The notes under the pieces: generated by a model
Seen by the model: the letters and a program-made list of their open reading frames with translations, nothing else
Told to the model about the DNA's origin: nothing
The model's database searches: none
NCBI GenBank assembly: GCA_005880695.1
Contig: VBGR01000043.1
Span: 1-64,000 of the forward strand
DNA from: Chloroflexota bacterium
Lineage (GTDB): Bacteria > Chloroflexota > Dormibacteria > Dormibacterales > Dormibacteraceae
Direction of reading: 5' to 3'
DNA: 64,000 bases
Position numbers and translations under genes: made by a program
Shown here: positions 40,862-50,297 of the stretch, piece by piece
Numbering within the stretch: position 1 is the stretch's first letter
Layout of the letters: each line of letters begins with the position of its first letter

Positions 40862-42832
40862 CTACGGCTTGACGGTCGTCGTCGAGGTCGCGGCGGCGGT
40901 CTGCGCTCCATCTCGTGCGTTGTTCGATCGCAAGCCGGTCACCTCCAGGATCTCCGGCTCGTCCAGGCTGTCGTGCTCGAGGAGCGCCTTGGCCAGGGTG
41001 TCGAGCTTGGCCCGGTTAGCCGTCAGCAGCCCGACAGCTTGTTCGAAACACTCCTGCGCGATCCGCTTCACCTCGTCGTCGATCTGCTTCGCGGTCGCCT
41101 CGCTGTATGGCCGCTGCGTCACGAACGCGCCCTCCGAACCGTTCTGCGAGTAGTTGAGCGGTCCGACCTTATCGCTCATCCCCCAGCGCACCACCATTTC
41201 GTGGGCGATCCGGGTGACCTGCTGGAGATCGTTCTCAGCGCCCGTCGTGACCACGCCGTAGACGATCGACTCCGCGGCGCGCCCGCCCAGAGCGCCCGTG
41301 ATGCGCGCCCGCAGGTAGTCCTCTCCGTAGTTGAAGCGGTCGTCGACCGGACTCTGAACGGTGACGCCCAGCGACTGGCCGCGAGGGATGATCGTGACGC
41401 GCCGGACCGGGTCGGCGCCCGGGACGATCAGTCCCAAGATGGCGTGGCCCGACTCGTGGTAGGCGATGCGCTCGCGGTCGACCGGGCTCAACATGATGTT
41501 GCGCTCGCTGCCCAGGAGGATCTTCTCGAGCGCATCGGAAAAGTCGGTCATCGAGACCTTCTCCTCGCTCCTGCGAGCGGCTAAGAGAGCCGCTTCGTTG
41601 ACCAGGTTACGGAGGTCGGCCCCCACCAGGCCGGGCGTCTGACCCGCCACCGCGTCAAGGTCGACGTCTGGCGCGAGGGGGACACCCTTCGTGTGGATTC
41701 TGAGAATTGCCGCGCGGCCGCGCCGGTCGGGCGGCTGCACCGTGACGCGGCGGTCGAATCGCCCTGGACGCAGCAGCGCTGCGTCAAGAACGTCTGCCCG
41801 GTTGGTGGCCGACAGCACGATCACACCCTCCCGCGAGTCGAACCCGTCCATCTCGGTCAGGATCTGGTTCAACGTCTGCTCCTGCTCGTCGTTGCCGCCG
41901 ACGCGAAGCGCGGCGCTGCGGCTGCGGCCGATGGCGTCGAGCTCGTCGATGAAGATGATCGCGGGAGCCGCCGCCCGGGCCTTGGCGAAGAGGTCGCGCA
42001 CCCGCGCCGCGCCGACACCGACGATCGCCTCCACGAACTCGGAAGCGGACTGGCTGAAGAAGGGCACCCCGGCCTCCCCCGCGACGGCCCGGGCCAGCAG
42101 CGTCTTGCCCGTTCCGGGCGGTCCGATCAGGAGAACGCCTTTGGGCACGGTGCCGCCCAGGCGCTGGTACTTCTCGGGCTGTTTCAAGAAGTCGACCACC
42201 TCCTGCAGATCCTGCTTGGCGTCGTCGATTCCGGCCACGTCGGCGAAGGTGGTCTGCGGCCGCTCGGCGTCGTACACGCGTGCCCGGCTCTGGCCGAAGG
42301 CGCCGAGGATTCCGCCCGCTCCGCCGCCGGCGTTCATCGCCAGCCGCCGGCTGAAGTAGAGGACGCCCAGGATGATGAGGATCGTCGGGCCAAAGCTCAG
42401 GATCGCCTGCTCCCAGAACGGCAGGCCGGGGTTGTCGGGCTTGGCGTTGATGGTGACGTTGTGCTGCTCCAGAAGCGCCTCGAGGTCGCTGTCGGCGAAG
42501 GCGGGTCGCTGCGTGAAAAAGTGCGTCCCCTTCTCGGAGCCGACCTGGACGGGCGTCTTGGTCGTCCCGGTGATGGAGTCGCCCGTGCTGGTGATGCTGA
42601 GGACGTTGCCCGCCACGACCTGCTGCTTGAAGACGTTGTAAGGGAGCGTCAGCGTGGGCGGCTGAGCCGGGGCGAAGAGGAGGTTCGTGATCCAGATGTT
42701 GAAGGCGAGGAGGACCAGCAGCCAGATCCAGAAGCGGGCGCTGCGGAACTGGGCCCAGGGGCTGGGCGGCTGGGGCGGCGGTTTGGAGCCCGTCCGCTGT
42801 GACGGGCCAGTTGGATTCGGGGTGGAGGCCAT
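40862..42832 (-). CDS. ftsH: ATP-dependent zinc metalloprotease FtsH
   Basis: Membrane-bound AAA+ protease that degrades misfolded membrane proteins and short-lived regulators. The 656-residue protein has two N-terminal helices (about 32-52 and 127-145) enclosing an extracytoplasmic domain, Walker A GPPGTGKT, the second region of homology with R-fingers (RPGRFDRRV) and the zinc-protease motif HESGH at 459-463. The Pro/Gly-rich N-terminus of about 28 residues is unusual but common in related lineages. It lies 27 bp downstream of selB. Confidence 0.97.
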   Translation of the reverse strand: MASTPNPTGPSQRTGSKPPPQPPSPWAQFRSARFWIWLLVLLAFNIWITNLLFAPAQPPTLTLPYNVFKQQVVAGNVLSITSTGDSITGTTKTPVQVGSEKGTHFFTQRPAFADSDLEALLEQHNVTINAKPDNPGLPFWEQAILSFGPTILIILGVLYFSRRLAMNAGGGAGGILGAFGQSRARVYDAERPQTTFADVAGIDDAKQDLQEVVDFLKQPEKYQRLGGTVPKGVLLIGPPGTGKTLLARAVAGEAGVPFFSQSASEFVEAIVGVGAARVRDLFAKARAAAPAIIFIDELDAIGRSRSAALRVGGNDEQEQTLNQILTEMDGFDSREGVIVLSATNRADVLDAALLRPGRFDRRVTVQPPDRRGRAAILRIHTKGVPLAPDVDLDAVAGQTPGLVGADLRNLVNEAALLAARRSEEKVSMTDFSDALEKILLGSERNIMLSPVDRERIAYHESGHAILGLIVPGADPVRRVTIIPRGQSLGVTVQSPVDDRFNYGEDYLRARITGALGGRAAESIVYGVVTTGAENDLQQVTRIAHEMVVRWGMSDKVGPLNYSQNGSEGAFVTQRPYSEATAKQIDDEVKRIAQECFEQAVGLLTANRAKLDTLAKALLEHDSLDEPEILEVTGLRSNNARDGAQTAAATSTTTVKP

Positions 42833-42859
42833 GGCGGCCCCCCCATTCTGCGCGCGTGT

Positions 42860-44692
42860 CTAGCGGAGGGTTCTGGTGTCCCCCTGGCGGCGCGTGATCT
42901 TCTGGGTGTCGAGGTACTCGAGCAGCGCCAGCACCGGCCGGCGGCTCGCCGCCATCTGATCGCGGAGCCGCGCCACCGTTACCTCGCCCTCCGCAGCGAT
43001 GATCTCCCGCACCATAGCCAGTGCCTGCTCATAGGCCAACTTCGTGAAAGCGACGTCCGGCGAAAGCCGGACCAAGTCGCCGCTGCGCACGAGCGACCGG
43101 AGCACCTCTGGCCCGGCGCCGGCCTGCTTCATGGCCTCGGGCAGTGAGGGCGGCGAAAAGGGCTCCGCGGCCACCACCTCGAGCAGAGCCCGCGCCGGGG
43201 CGCCGCCATCGAGGCTGGCGTTGTGCTCGGGGAGCGCGAGGTCGCCCCCGCGCTCGGCCACCCCGCCCTCCCGCACCAGCTCGGCCAGGACCGGGCCAAA
43301 GGTGGCCGTGGGCAGGCCGAGCTTGCTCTTCAGCTCCTCGCGCGGCATTCCAGCTCGGAGCGGGTGGGCCTGGTGATAGCCGGCCAGATGGCCGGCTGTG
43401 CGCTCGGCCAGCGTCCGCCAGGCGCCGGGGGCAAAGAGCCAGGTGCCGGCCCGCCTCGCCTCGAGCTTGGCGAGGCCGGCTGGCGAGGCCAGCGTCGCTT
43501 TCAGGAGCGCCGCCTCGGTGACGCCGCGGGGGTACTTGGCCAGCTCCTCCTGGAGCACGCCGCCCTGGAGTCGCCGCTCGAGTGAGGCCGGCACCTGGGC
43601 GTCGTGGCGCGGGTGCCGGCGCGGGGTCACGTCGGCGAACCGGCCGCCAGCCAGCGTGAGTGAGGGCGACGGCATGCGCAGCACGTAGCGATCCCCGGCC
43701 GCCGCGGCGATCGGCGCCGCCAGGTAGAGCTGCACCCAACCCTCCTCGCCGGCGGCGATCTGGTCCGACTCGAGGACGATCGCTCGGGCGGCGACCTCGG
43801 CTGTCCCGGTGTGGAGCTGGAGGCGGGAGCCATGACGCAGGGGCCTACCCGCGCCGGCCAGAACGCTGACCCGGGCGTCGACCCGACGGGTGGCGGCGAG
43901 GGTTCCAGGCCGGACGATCACGTCGCCCCGGTGCAGGTCGTCTTTCTCCACCCCGGCCAGGTTGGCGGCCACCCGGCTGCCCGGCGCGGCGACCTCGACC
44001 TTCTGGTTGTGCTGCTGGAGGCCCCGCACTCGCACCTTGCGCCCGCCCGGGACAACCTCCAGCTCCTCGCCAACGCGGAGCGGCCCGTCGACCAGGGTGC
44101 CGGTCACGACTGTGCCAAACCCGCCGATGGTGAAAACCCGATCGATCGGCAGCCGCGGGCGGCCCAGATCGGGCCGGGCCGGCGTCGTGTCCAGCAGGGC
44201 GTCGAGCCTGTCTGGCAGGAGGTCGAGCCCCGCGCCGGTCTGGGCGGAGACCGGCACGATCTCGGCTCCTCCGAGCGAGGTGCCCGCGAGACGGTCCGAG
44301 ACTTCGGCGCTGACGAGCTCCAGCCAGTCCGGCTCGACCAGGTCGGTCTTGGTCAGCACGACGAGTCCGCGGGCGACCTCGAGGAGGTGAACGATCTCCA
44401 GGTGCTCGACCGTCTGCGGCCTGACGCCCTCGTCGGCCGCGACCACGAGCAGCACCGCGTCGAGCCCGTGCACCCCGGCGAGCATGTTGCGGATGAAGCG
44501 CGCGTGGCCGGGCACGTCGACGATGCCGACCAGCCGTCCGCTGGGAAGGGTGAGGTAGGCGAAGCCGAGGTCGATGGTCATCCCGCGTCGCTTCTCCTCC
44601 GCCAGGCGGTCGGGGTCGATGCCGGTCAATGCGCGGATCAGGGTCGACTTCCCGTGGTCGATGTGGCCGGCGGTGCCAACGACGAAATTCAT
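42860..44692 (-). CDS. selB: Selenocysteine-specific translation elongation factor SelB
   Basis: GTPase that brings selenocysteyl-tRNA to UGA codons marked by a SECIS element. 610 residues from the ATG at 44692. The G1 motif is [12 protein letters not shown], switch II reads DVPGHARFI and NKxD appears as TKTD. The C-terminal third (about 380-610) holds the winged-helix repeats that read SECIS RNA. The ATG follows the selA stop by one base; an upstream in-frame ATG at 44755 lies within selA and gives non-family sequence. Confidence 0.95.
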   Translation of the reverse strand: MNFVVGTAGHIDHGKSTLIRALTGIDPDRLAEEKRRGMTIDLGFAYLTLPSGRLVGIVDVPGHARFIRNMLAGVHGLDAVLLVVAADEGVRPQTVEHLEIVHLLEVARGLVVLTKTDLVEPDWLELVSAEVSDRLAGTSLGGAEIVPVSAQTGAGLDLLPDRLDALLDTTPARPDLGRPRLPIDRVFTIGGFGTVVTGTLVDGPLRVGEELEVVPGGRKVRVRGLQQHNQKVEVAAPGSRVAANLAGVEKDDLHRGDVIVRPGTLAATRRVDARVSVLAGAGRPLRHGSRLQLHTGTAEVAARAIVLESDQIAAGEEGWVQLYLAAPIAAAAGDRYVLRMPSPSLTLAGGRFADVTPRRHPRHDAQVPASLERRLQGGVLQEELAKYPRGVTEAALLKATLASPAGLAKLEARRAGTWLFAPGAWRTLAERTAGHLAGYHQAHPLRAGMPREELKSKLGLPTATFGPVLAELVREGGVAERGGDLALPEHNASLDGGAPARALLEVVAAEPFSPPSLPEAMKQAGAGPEVLRSLVRSGDLVRLSPDVAFTKLAYEQALAMVREIIAAEGEVTVARLRDQMAASRRPVLALLEYLDTQKITRRQGDTRTLR

Positions 44693-44693
44693 G

Positions 44694-46034
44694 TCAAGAG
44701 GATGGCAGTGTTCGGAAGGCGCGCTCGACTGCGTCGAAGAGAGGCTCGTCCTCACCCGTCAGGACCGTGCGGGGGTCGATGCAGCAGAAGTCCCGGTCGA
44801 TCCGGGCGATGACCGGCGGATCGCCCCGCCGGAGGGCCTCGGCCAGCCGTGAAGCCGGCCCCTCGATCGCCAGGAGCACGGTCGGCAACCCGCGTCCGGG
44901 TCGGCTGCCGCCACCGGCCGCCGACTCCGCCTCCAGGAGCCGGCTCCGGATCTCCCGGTCGCCGAGCTTGACCGTCCACCAGGCGGCCCGCCGCCGCAGC
45001 TCGGCCGGCGTCTGCTGCAGCATCCGGTCGACTGGGAGCTCGCGGTCGAGGAGACGGTCGCGAAGCGTGCCCTCGAGCGCGGCCAAGGTCAGCTTGTCGG
45101 CCCGCAGGGCCCTGGCAAGCGGGTGCCGGGCCAGCTTCCTGACGAGCTCCTCGCGGCCGAGCAGGACGCCGGCCTGGGGGCCGCCCAGGAGCTTGTCGCC
45201 GGAGAAGCAGCTCACTGCGGCCAGCTGCACCGATTCGCGAACCGAAGGCTCGCCCGCCTCCTCCAGCAGGGCGCCGGACCCGAGGTCGTCGATCAGCAGC
45301 AGCTGGTGGCGGTGGGCGACCTCGGCCAGCTCCACCAGGGGAGCCGACTCGGTGAATCCGGTGACCAGGAAGTTGGAGGTGTGGACCCGGAGGAGGGCGG
45401 CGGTCCGGGCGGTCACAGCCTCCTCATAGTCGGCCGCGCGCGTGCGGTTGGTGGTGCCGACTTCGACCATCCTGGCACCTGAGAGCCGCATCACGTCGGG
45501 CATCCGGAAGGACCCGCCGATCTCGACCTGCTGGCCGCGCGACACGATGACCTCGCGTCCTTTGCAGAGCGCGCTGAGGGCGAGCAGCACCGCGCCGGCG
45601 TTGTTGTTGACGACGAGGGCCGACTCCGCCCCGGTCAGTCGCGTGAGGAGCTCCTTGACGTGCGCCGCGCGCTCGCCCCGCTTCCCGCCGGCCAGGTCCA
45701 GCTCCAGGTTCGAGTACCCGCCGGCGACGGCGGCGACGGCCGCCCGGGCGGTGGCTGAGAGGGGCGCCCGGCCGAGGTTCGTGTGGAGGACGACGCCGGT
45801 TCCGTTGATCACCCGCTGGAGCCGGGGGGCGACCAGCTCGCGCAGCTTGGCCTCGACCTGGGCGAGGCGCTCCTCAGCTCCCGCCGCGCGGGTCGCCCGC
45901 TCAGCGGCAAGCTGCTCGCGCAGAGCGACTGCAACGAGCTCGTGCGAGTAGCGCTCCTTGAGCCGGGCGTACCCCGGCTCGTTCAGGAGCCGCCCAACTG
46001 CGGGCAGGGGCTGAGCCCGGGATACGCGACGCAC
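44694..46034 (-). CDS. selA: L-seryl-tRNA(Sec) selenium transferase
   Basis: PLP enzyme that converts seryl-tRNA(Sec) to selenocysteyl-tRNA(Sec) using selenophosphate. The 446-residue protein has the SelA N-terminal domain (LPAVGRLLNEP), INGTGVVLHTNLGRAPLS and the PLP-lysine motif SGDKLLGGPQAG. It starts with GTG and overlaps the end of the upstream site-2 protease gene by 52 bp. Together with selB it shows that the organism decodes UGA as selenocysteine. selD and selC are not in the window. Confidence 0.95.
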   Translation of the reverse strand: MRRVSRAQPLPAVGRLLNEPGYARLKERYSHELVAVALREQLAAERATRAAGAEERLAQVEAKLRELVAPRLQRVINGTGVVLHTNLGRAPLSATARAAVAAVAGGYSNLELDLAGGKRGERAAHVKELLTRLTGAESALVVNNNAGAVLLALSALCKGREVIVSRGQQVEIGGSFRMPDVMRLSGARMVEVGTTNRTRAADYEEAVTARTAALLRVHTSNFLVTGFTESAPLVELAEVAHRHQLLLIDDLGSGALLEEAGEPSVRESVQLAAVSCFSGDKLLGGPQAGVLLGREELVRKLARHPLARALRADKLTLAALEGTLRDRLLDRELPVDRMLQQTPAELRRRAAWWTVKLGDREIRSRLLEAESAAGGGSRPGRGLPTVLLAIEGPASRLAEALRRGDPPVIARIDRDFCCIDPRTVLTGEDEPLFDAVERAFRTLPSS

Positions 46035-46711
46035 TGGCCAAGAATGAGGTATGAGGCGGGCGCGTAGATGGGCAACAGCGCGACATTGAGGAGGTTGATG
46101 CCCGGTACGAAGGAGATGATCACGAAGCCGATGATCACGAACTGGACGATGCGGTAGCGGTTCATATCGGCTTCGAAGAAGAAGCGCGGACTGCGACGCC
46201 TGAAGAGAGCGTCGATGATGCGCCAGCCATCCAGGCCCGGGATCGGCAGTAGGTTGAAGGCGAACATCGCCAGGTTTACGAAGAAGGCTGCCCAGACCAC
46301 GACACCAAGCAGATCGATCGGGGGCTGAACGAGCTTGATCGGACTGGGCTGGGATCCGCTCGCCACCAGGGTTCGCAGCGCAAGTCCGAAGACCACAGCC
46401 AGAGCCAGGTTGGCGATTGGGCCCGCGAGCGCGTAGATGACCTTCTGGCCGAGGCTATTGAGGCGTGACTCGTTGATCGGGACGGATTGGCCCCAGCCGA
46501 CGCGCCAGAAGAGCAGCGCCAAGGTGCCGTAGAGGCTGAAGAACTTGCGGGGCTCGGTCGGGCTCAAGAACCCCCGGTTGCGCGGCGTGGCGTCGCCCAT
46601 CCGCAAGGCGGCGAAACCGTGAGCCAGCTCGTGGACGGGGACCGCGATCAGAGCACCCGGGATCAAGAAGAGAGTCGAGACCAGGAAGGCGAACGGATCG
46701 CTGAGGATCAC
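45983..46711 (-). CDS. M50 family site-2 protease
   Basis: Intramembrane or membrane metalloprotease, 242 residues with about six helices. The zinc site is H27-E28-L-A-H31 in helix 2, and the third-ligand motif is NLLPIPGLDG. No PDZ domain is present, as in the short YwhC-type group, whose substrates are unknown. It starts with GTG, 29 bp after the stop of the 92-residue gene, and its last 52 bp overlap selA, which may couple their translation. Confidence 0.85.
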   Translation of the reverse strand: MILSDPFAFLVSTLFLIPGALIAVPVHELAHGFAALRMGDATPRNRGFLSPTEPRKFFSLYGTLALLFWRVGWGQSVPINESRLNSLGQKVIYALAGPIANLALAVVFGLALRTLVASGSQPSPIKLVQPPIDLLGVVVWAAFFVNLAMFAFNLLPIPGLDGWRIIDALFRRRSPRFFFEADMNRYRIVQFVIIGFVIISFVPGINLLNVALLPIYAPASYLILGQCVAYPGLSPCPQLGGS

Positions 46712-46740
46712 TCGGTCGGGTTAGTGGCCATCCCGGTCCA

Positions 46741-47019
46741 CTAGTCGACCCGGATCCTGGTCGTGCGGGCGCGCCGAGACTGCGCGGCCTTGCGGCTGCC
46801 GCCGCGGGCGCCGTTGCCGTCTCGCGCCGCGCGACGTCGCATGCCTGCCTGCTGCTCATACATGATCACGAGCGCCGTGATCAGCTCGCGCTGAGCGTTC
46901 AGAAGGTGGCTCTTGGCGTCGTCCGGGATGCGCTCGCCCAGCGCATGCGAGAGACGGCCGCCGACGTCGATCGCGAAGTGGATCAGCCGCTCGGTGTCAG
47001 AGGCTGGACGCCGGCTCAA
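46741..47019 (-). CDS. Small hypothetical protein
   Basis: Not recognised. The 92-residue protein is helical in its first 60 residues (TERLIHFAIDVGGRLSHALG and LLNAQRELITALVIMYEQQ) and ends in an Arg/Ala/Gly-rich basic tail. The TTG start overlaps the stop of the ArsA-type ATPase gene (TTGA), so the pair is co-translated. It may be a partner of that ATPase or bind nucleic acid through its tail. No enzymatic motif. Confidence 0.5.
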   Translation of the reverse strand: MSRRPASDTERLIHFAIDVGGRLSHALGERIPDDAKSHLLNAQRELITALVIMYEQQAGMRRRAARDGNGARGGSRKAAQSRRARTTRIRVD

Positions 47020-48188
47020 CCGCCCGCCTTTCCGAACCGGACCTTGAGCTCGTCGCCATCCATCGTCGCCCCGATCGTAGGCCGGTTGACGAGCACGCGC
47101 GGCAGCGCGACTTCCCGCCGGTAGTTGCCGACAGTTACGAGCAGCTCGCCGTCCTGGCGCGCGAGGTCGATGTCAGCTTTGTCAAGGAACGGAATCTTCA
47201 GCGCGAGGATGTACTCGGCGCCGGACTTCTCGACGCGCTGCGGGCTGCCGAGGTAAAGGCGATCGGCGGGGTCGATGTCGCCGTAGATGGCCTTCGCCAT
47301 CTTCGTCAGCATGCGGGTCCCGACCACTTCTGTGTCGAAGAGCGGGACCGTCAGGATTGGAAGCGGCTCGAACGACTTCTCGACCTCCGCCTGGTAGCGC
47401 TCATGGATGCGATGCCAGTTCTTGAAGAAGTCGTCGTGGAGGCCTTCGGGCAGTACCCGGTTGACGATCACGGCGTCAGTCAGGTAGCCGAAGAGGTTCA
47501 GGTAGGTGAACGCGCGCTTGGCTTCTTTGATGACCATCTTCTCGAGGTTCAGCACGATGCGCACGCTGGTGACCTGGGGATCCGTGAGCAGCTTCTTCAT
47601 CCCTTCCAGGTCGAGGAGCAGGTCCTTCAAAGAGGCGTAGACCTCGTCGCTCGGCAGCGGCACCTTGATCAGCGGCTGCAGCATCGGCCGCGCCACCTTC
47701 ATCGCCTTGCGCTCCCACGGATAGATCTTGTCCAGCCACCATTTGGCGGCGTCAGGGAAGGTGAGCAGCTGGAGGGTCTCGCCGGTCGGCGCGCAGTCGA
47801 CGATGAGGACGTCGTGCTCGGCTCGCTCGGCGTGGTGACGGATCCACATCAGCGAGGCGACCTCATCCATTCCGGGCGGCGTAGCGACCTCCTCGGCCAT
47901 GACTTCGTCGAGCCCTTGCGTCGCGAAGACGTCGGCCACGTAGTCGTGGATGCGTTTCCAGTGGCTCTCCAGCTCGTGCAGCGCCGACACTTCGTGGGCC
48001 CAGAGGTTGTCGGCCACCTTGGCCGGCCGCGGCCCCAGCTCGACGTCGAAGGAATCGCCGAGCGAGTGGGCAGGGTCGGTGCTCATGACGAGCGTCTTGT
48101 ATCCGCGCTGGGCACAGAGCAATGCGCTGGCGGCGGCTACCGAGGTCTTCCCGACGCCCCCCTTGCCCGTGTAGAGAACGACCCTCAC
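47016..48188 (-). CDS. ArsA/Get3-family ATPase with C-terminal HSP20-like domain
   Basis: P-loop ATPase of the ArsA/TRC40 superfamily, 390 residues. The deviant Walker A is YTGKGGVGKTS at the N-terminus, followed by the switch I segment STDPAHSLGDSF and DCAPTGETLQLL. A C-terminal domain from about residue 315 (LKIPFLDKADIDLARQDGEL) has the alpha-crystallin-like fold found in ArsA homologues of Chloroflexota and cyanobacteria. There are no arsenite-binding cysteine pairs or ars genes nearby, so membrane-protein targeting or another client role is more likely than arsenic export. GTG start. Confidence 0.85.
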   Translation of the reverse strand: MRVVLYTGKGGVGKTSVAAASALLCAQRGYKTLVMSTDPAHSLGDSFDVELGPRPAKVADNLWAHEVSALHELESHWKRIHDYVADVFATQGLDEVMAEEVATPPGMDEVASLMWIRHHAERAEHDVLIVDCAPTGETLQLLTFPDAAKWWLDKIYPWERKAMKVARPMLQPLIKVPLPSDEVYASLKDLLLDLEGMKKLLTDPQVTSVRIVLNLEKMVIKEAKRAFTYLNLFGYLTDAVIVNRVLPEGLHDDFFKNWHRIHERYQAEVEKSFEPLPILTVPLFDTEVVGTRMLTKMAKAIYGDIDPADRLYLGSPQRVEKSGAEYILALKIPFLDKADIDLARQDGELLVTVGNYRREVALPRVLVNRPTIGATMDGDELKVRFGKAGG

Positions 48189-48212
48189 CGGGTGAGTATA
48201 AGGACGCCCGTC

Positions 48213-48758
48213 TCAGGCGCCGGGGTGCTGCTCCTTGGCCATCTGCTCGTGCACGGCCGCCATCCGCTGGTGCGTCTCGACGATGGTGGACTGCTGCTCC
48301 TGCAGGTGGGTCAGGATCTTGACGGTGATCTCGGTGTTGTCCTGGATCTCTTTCAGAATCGTGAGCGTTCGCTGCTCGGTCGTCTCGGCCTCGTCAGCGG
48401 CGTGCTCGAGCGTCAGGCGGTCCTTCTGCGCCTGGCGGTTTCCAGCCAGCAATAGCACAGGTCCTGTGTATGCGGCCTGAACACTGAAAAGCAAATTCAA
48501 GAGCACGAAAGGATAGATGTCCCAGTGCTTGACAAGACCGACGACGTTGAGCGTTACCCAGACCGTGACTGCAATGCTCTGGACGATCAGGAAGGTCCAT
48601 GACCCGATGCTCGCTGCAATCTGGTCGGCAAGGCGCTCGCCGAACGACGCCTCGTCGTGGTGGAGGACATTCACCGGATGTCCGTGCGTGATGCCGCGGG
48701 CGGTCCTGGCCTTCTTCTGTCGGAGTGAAGCTGACGGATTTATCGCGTCGGTTGCCAT
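48213..48758 (-). CDS. DUF1003 family membrane protein
   Basis: Membrane protein of unknown function, 181 residues. The DUF1003 core shows GSWTFLIVQSIAVTVW and then WDIYPFVLLNLLFSVQAAYT with two helices, and the conserved NRQAQKDRL motif. A long C-terminal coiled coil (about 125-178) follows. It lies between the DUF4446 gene (12 bp) and the ArsA gene (24 bp) on the same strand, so a shared transcript is likely. Confidence 0.85.
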   Translation of the reverse strand: MATDAINPSASLRQKKARTARGITHGHPVNVLHHDEASFGERLADQIAASIGSWTFLIVQSIAVTVWVTLNVVGLVKHWDIYPFVLLNLLFSVQAAYTGPVLLLAGNRQAQKDRLTLEHAADEAETTEQRTLTILKEIQDNTEITVKILTHLQEQQSTIVETHQRMAAVHEQMAKEQHPGA

Positions 48759-48770
48759 AGCCGCGCCAAT

Positions 48771-49172
48771 TTAGACGCCGCCAGGCGCCATGTCTACAGC
48801 GCGGTCGTCCTCCCGGGCGCGTTTGATCGCCTCCGTCTCCTCGTCGGTCACCTGAAGCGACGACTGCCACTGCTCGACCGGCTTCGCATAAACGCGGCAG
48901 CGCTCCCGGTGGTAGAGGCTCGTCACGACCACCCCGGATCCATTCGAGTCGAGTAAGGCGAGTGCGAAGGAATGGTCGCCGCCTGTGTCATGGAAGGCCT
49001 GGAACCGCACCAGGCCCACGTGCTGCAGGGCACCGGATCCAGGCTCCTCCACGGTCGGGAGTGCCGGCCGGCGCTCGAGACGCCGGCCGAGCGACCGCAC
49101 CTGCTGGAAGGTGAGGATGGCGACGACCAGCGCCAGCAGTCCGAGGGCCACCGCCCCGTCGACGACGCTCAC
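48771..49172 (-). CDS. DUF4446 family protein
   Basis: Single-pass membrane protein of unknown function, 133 residues. One N-terminal helix (about 6-26) is followed by the family block QHVGLVRFQAFHDTGGD, then LLDSNGSGVVVTSLYHRE and YAKPVEQW. In Firmicutes this family is often found near chromosome-partition genes, which are absent here. GTG start, 4 bp after the stop of the small proline-rich membrane protein gene. Confidence 0.85.
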   Translation of the reverse strand: MSVVDGAVALGLLALVVAILTFQQVRSLGRRLERRPALPTVEEPGSGALQHVGLVRFQAFHDTGGDHSFALALLDSNGSGVVVTSLYHRERCRVYAKPVEQWQSSLQVTDEETEAIKRAREDDRAVDMAPGGV

Positions 49173-49176
49173 GGGA

Positions 49177-49539
49177 CTACTTCAGGACTTGCGGGATGAC
49201 GAAGTAGGCGGCCACCACGAGCAGGACGACCATCAGGGCCCCCACGATGGCGATCTGCCGGAGGTCGGTCAGGAAGTAAGGCACGCGGTCGAGCGGGATG
49301 CCGGGATCGCCGCCGTCGATCACGAAGCGGCCTCGTCCCTTGCCGCCCATCCGGGCCGAGCCGCCGAGCGACATCTCGACGGCGCGGACCAGCGCCTGGT
49401 CGCCGCCCACCCGGGCGCTTGGCGACGCCGGCCGCGACGAGGTCGCGGGGATGGCTGTGCGCGGCGCGGCCGCGGTCCCCGCGGGAGGCTGAGGTGCGCG
49501 CGCGGGTCGCTGCTTGCGACGCTTCTGCTTTCGAGCCAC
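49177..49539 (-). CDS. Small tail-anchored membrane protein
   Basis: Not recognised. About 120 residues from a GTG at 49539: a very basic start (MARKQKRRKQ), a disordered Pro/Ala/Ser/Thr linker, a short conserved-looking block (GRFVIDGGDPGIPLDRVPYF) and one helix close to the C-terminus. This is a tail-anchored layout, of possible interest beside an ArsA/Get3-type ATPase. The GTG is preferred over a TTG at 49548 because TAGACT ends 8 nt before it. It heads the long minus-strand gene run. Confidence 0.55.
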   Translation of the reverse strand: MARKQKRRKQRPARAPQPPAGTAAAPRTAIPATSSRPASPSARVGGDQALVRAVEMSLGGSARMGGKGRGRFVIDGGDPGIPLDRVPYFLTDLRQIAIVGALMVVLLVVAAYFVIPQVLK

Positions 49540-49547
49540 GAACGGCA

Positions 49548-49553
49548 AGTCTA
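49548..49553 (-). promoter_or_regulatory. Putative -10 element (TAGACT)
   Basis: TAGACT on the minus strand, 8 nt before the GTG at 49539, at the head of the long minus-strand run. Spacing fits leaderless transcription. Confidence 0.4.
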
Positions 49554-49570
49554 GCGCGGGGTCGAAACGG

Positions 49571-49752
49571 AGCAGGCAGGCGCTTGAGGGGCTCGGGGTG
49601 GGGCGTGAGGGGGGACGTTTTGGGGATTGTTCGCCTGCCTGCTACCGGATGGGCCTGGGACTCAACGTGCTGGGTCGTCTGCTACGAAATGTTGTGTCCC
49701 AGGTAATTTGTACCTCAGGATGTTGGGCCTGTCAAGCCCAATTCGTATAAGT
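49571..49752. promoter_or_regulatory. Divergent intergenic region with inverted repeats
   Basis: Between divergent genes. A perfect 12-bp inverted repeat, AGCAGGCAGGCG (49571-49582) / CGCCTGCCTGCT (49632-49643), encloses 49 nt. Further right there is a hairpin TTGGGC-CTGTCAA-GCCCAA and then TATAAG near 49747, about 17 nt before the ATG at 49769, a candidate -10 for the zinc-ribbon gene. Regulatory function is inferred from position. Confidence 0.4.
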
Positions 49753-49768
49753 ACCCATCGTCTTTACA

Positions 49769-50293
49769 ATGTCCTTCCATCTGAGCTACTGCAGCCGCTG
49801 TGGGAGCCGCCTCGAGGAGCACCACGCGTTCTGCTGGAACTGCGGAGCGCCCCGCCAGCTCCCCGCCCGGCCTCCGCAGCAACCGGAGCGCCCACCGGCC
49901 AACCCCGAAGTCGTCAAGCAGCGGATCAGTCTGGTCGCCTTCACCAGCGCCGCCGGAGCGGTGTTCTGGCTGATCGTCGTGACCCAGACCGCGGCGGTGT
50001 TCCTGAACCCGGTCGGCCGGGGCCAGATGCGGCAGGTGATCGCCACCTCGCCGGGCGTCACGAAGGGGATGATCGACCCGCTCCTGGTCACCTACGCGGT
50101 ACTTCTGACGGTGGTCCTGCTGCTGGCCGCCGCGCTGCACGCGCTGGCCTTCTACGGCCTCCGGCGCCGCCGCCGGGCGGGCTGGGCGGTCGCGGTGATC
50201 CTGGCCGGCGGCTGGTCCCTGCTCGTGATCGGCATCCCATTCCTCGTCCTCCTGCTGCGCCGTGACACGCGGCAGGCGTTCGGGTTTTCTTAG
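49769..50293 (+). CDS. Zinc-ribbon membrane protein
   Basis: Function unknown. The 174-residue protein begins with a zinc ribbon of two CxxC pairs (YCSRCGS and FCWNCGA). A Pro-rich linker and three transmembrane helices follow (about 56-78, 102-125 and 136-160). A basic cluster LRRRRRAGW sits between helices 2 and 3, placing that loop in the cytoplasm. It stands alone on the plus strand. Such zinc-ribbon membrane proteins are common and mostly uncharacterised. Confidence 0.65.
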   Translation: MSFHLSYCSRCGSRLEEHHAFCWNCGAPRQLPARPPQQPERPPANPEVVKQRISLVAFTSAAGAVFWLIVVTQTAAVFLNPVGRGQMRQVIATSPGVTKGMIDPLLVTYAVLLTVVLLLAAALHALAFYGLRRRRRAGWAVAVILAGGWSLLVIGIPFLVLLLRRDTRQAFGFS

Positions 50294-50297
50294 CGGA

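Noticed and set aside
38487-41584. Two long plus-strand open frames (about 495 and 545 codons)
   Set aside because: They lie opposite well-identified genes (MmgE/PrpD, CCA-adding enzyme, ROK kinase, FtsH) and have shadow-frame composition.
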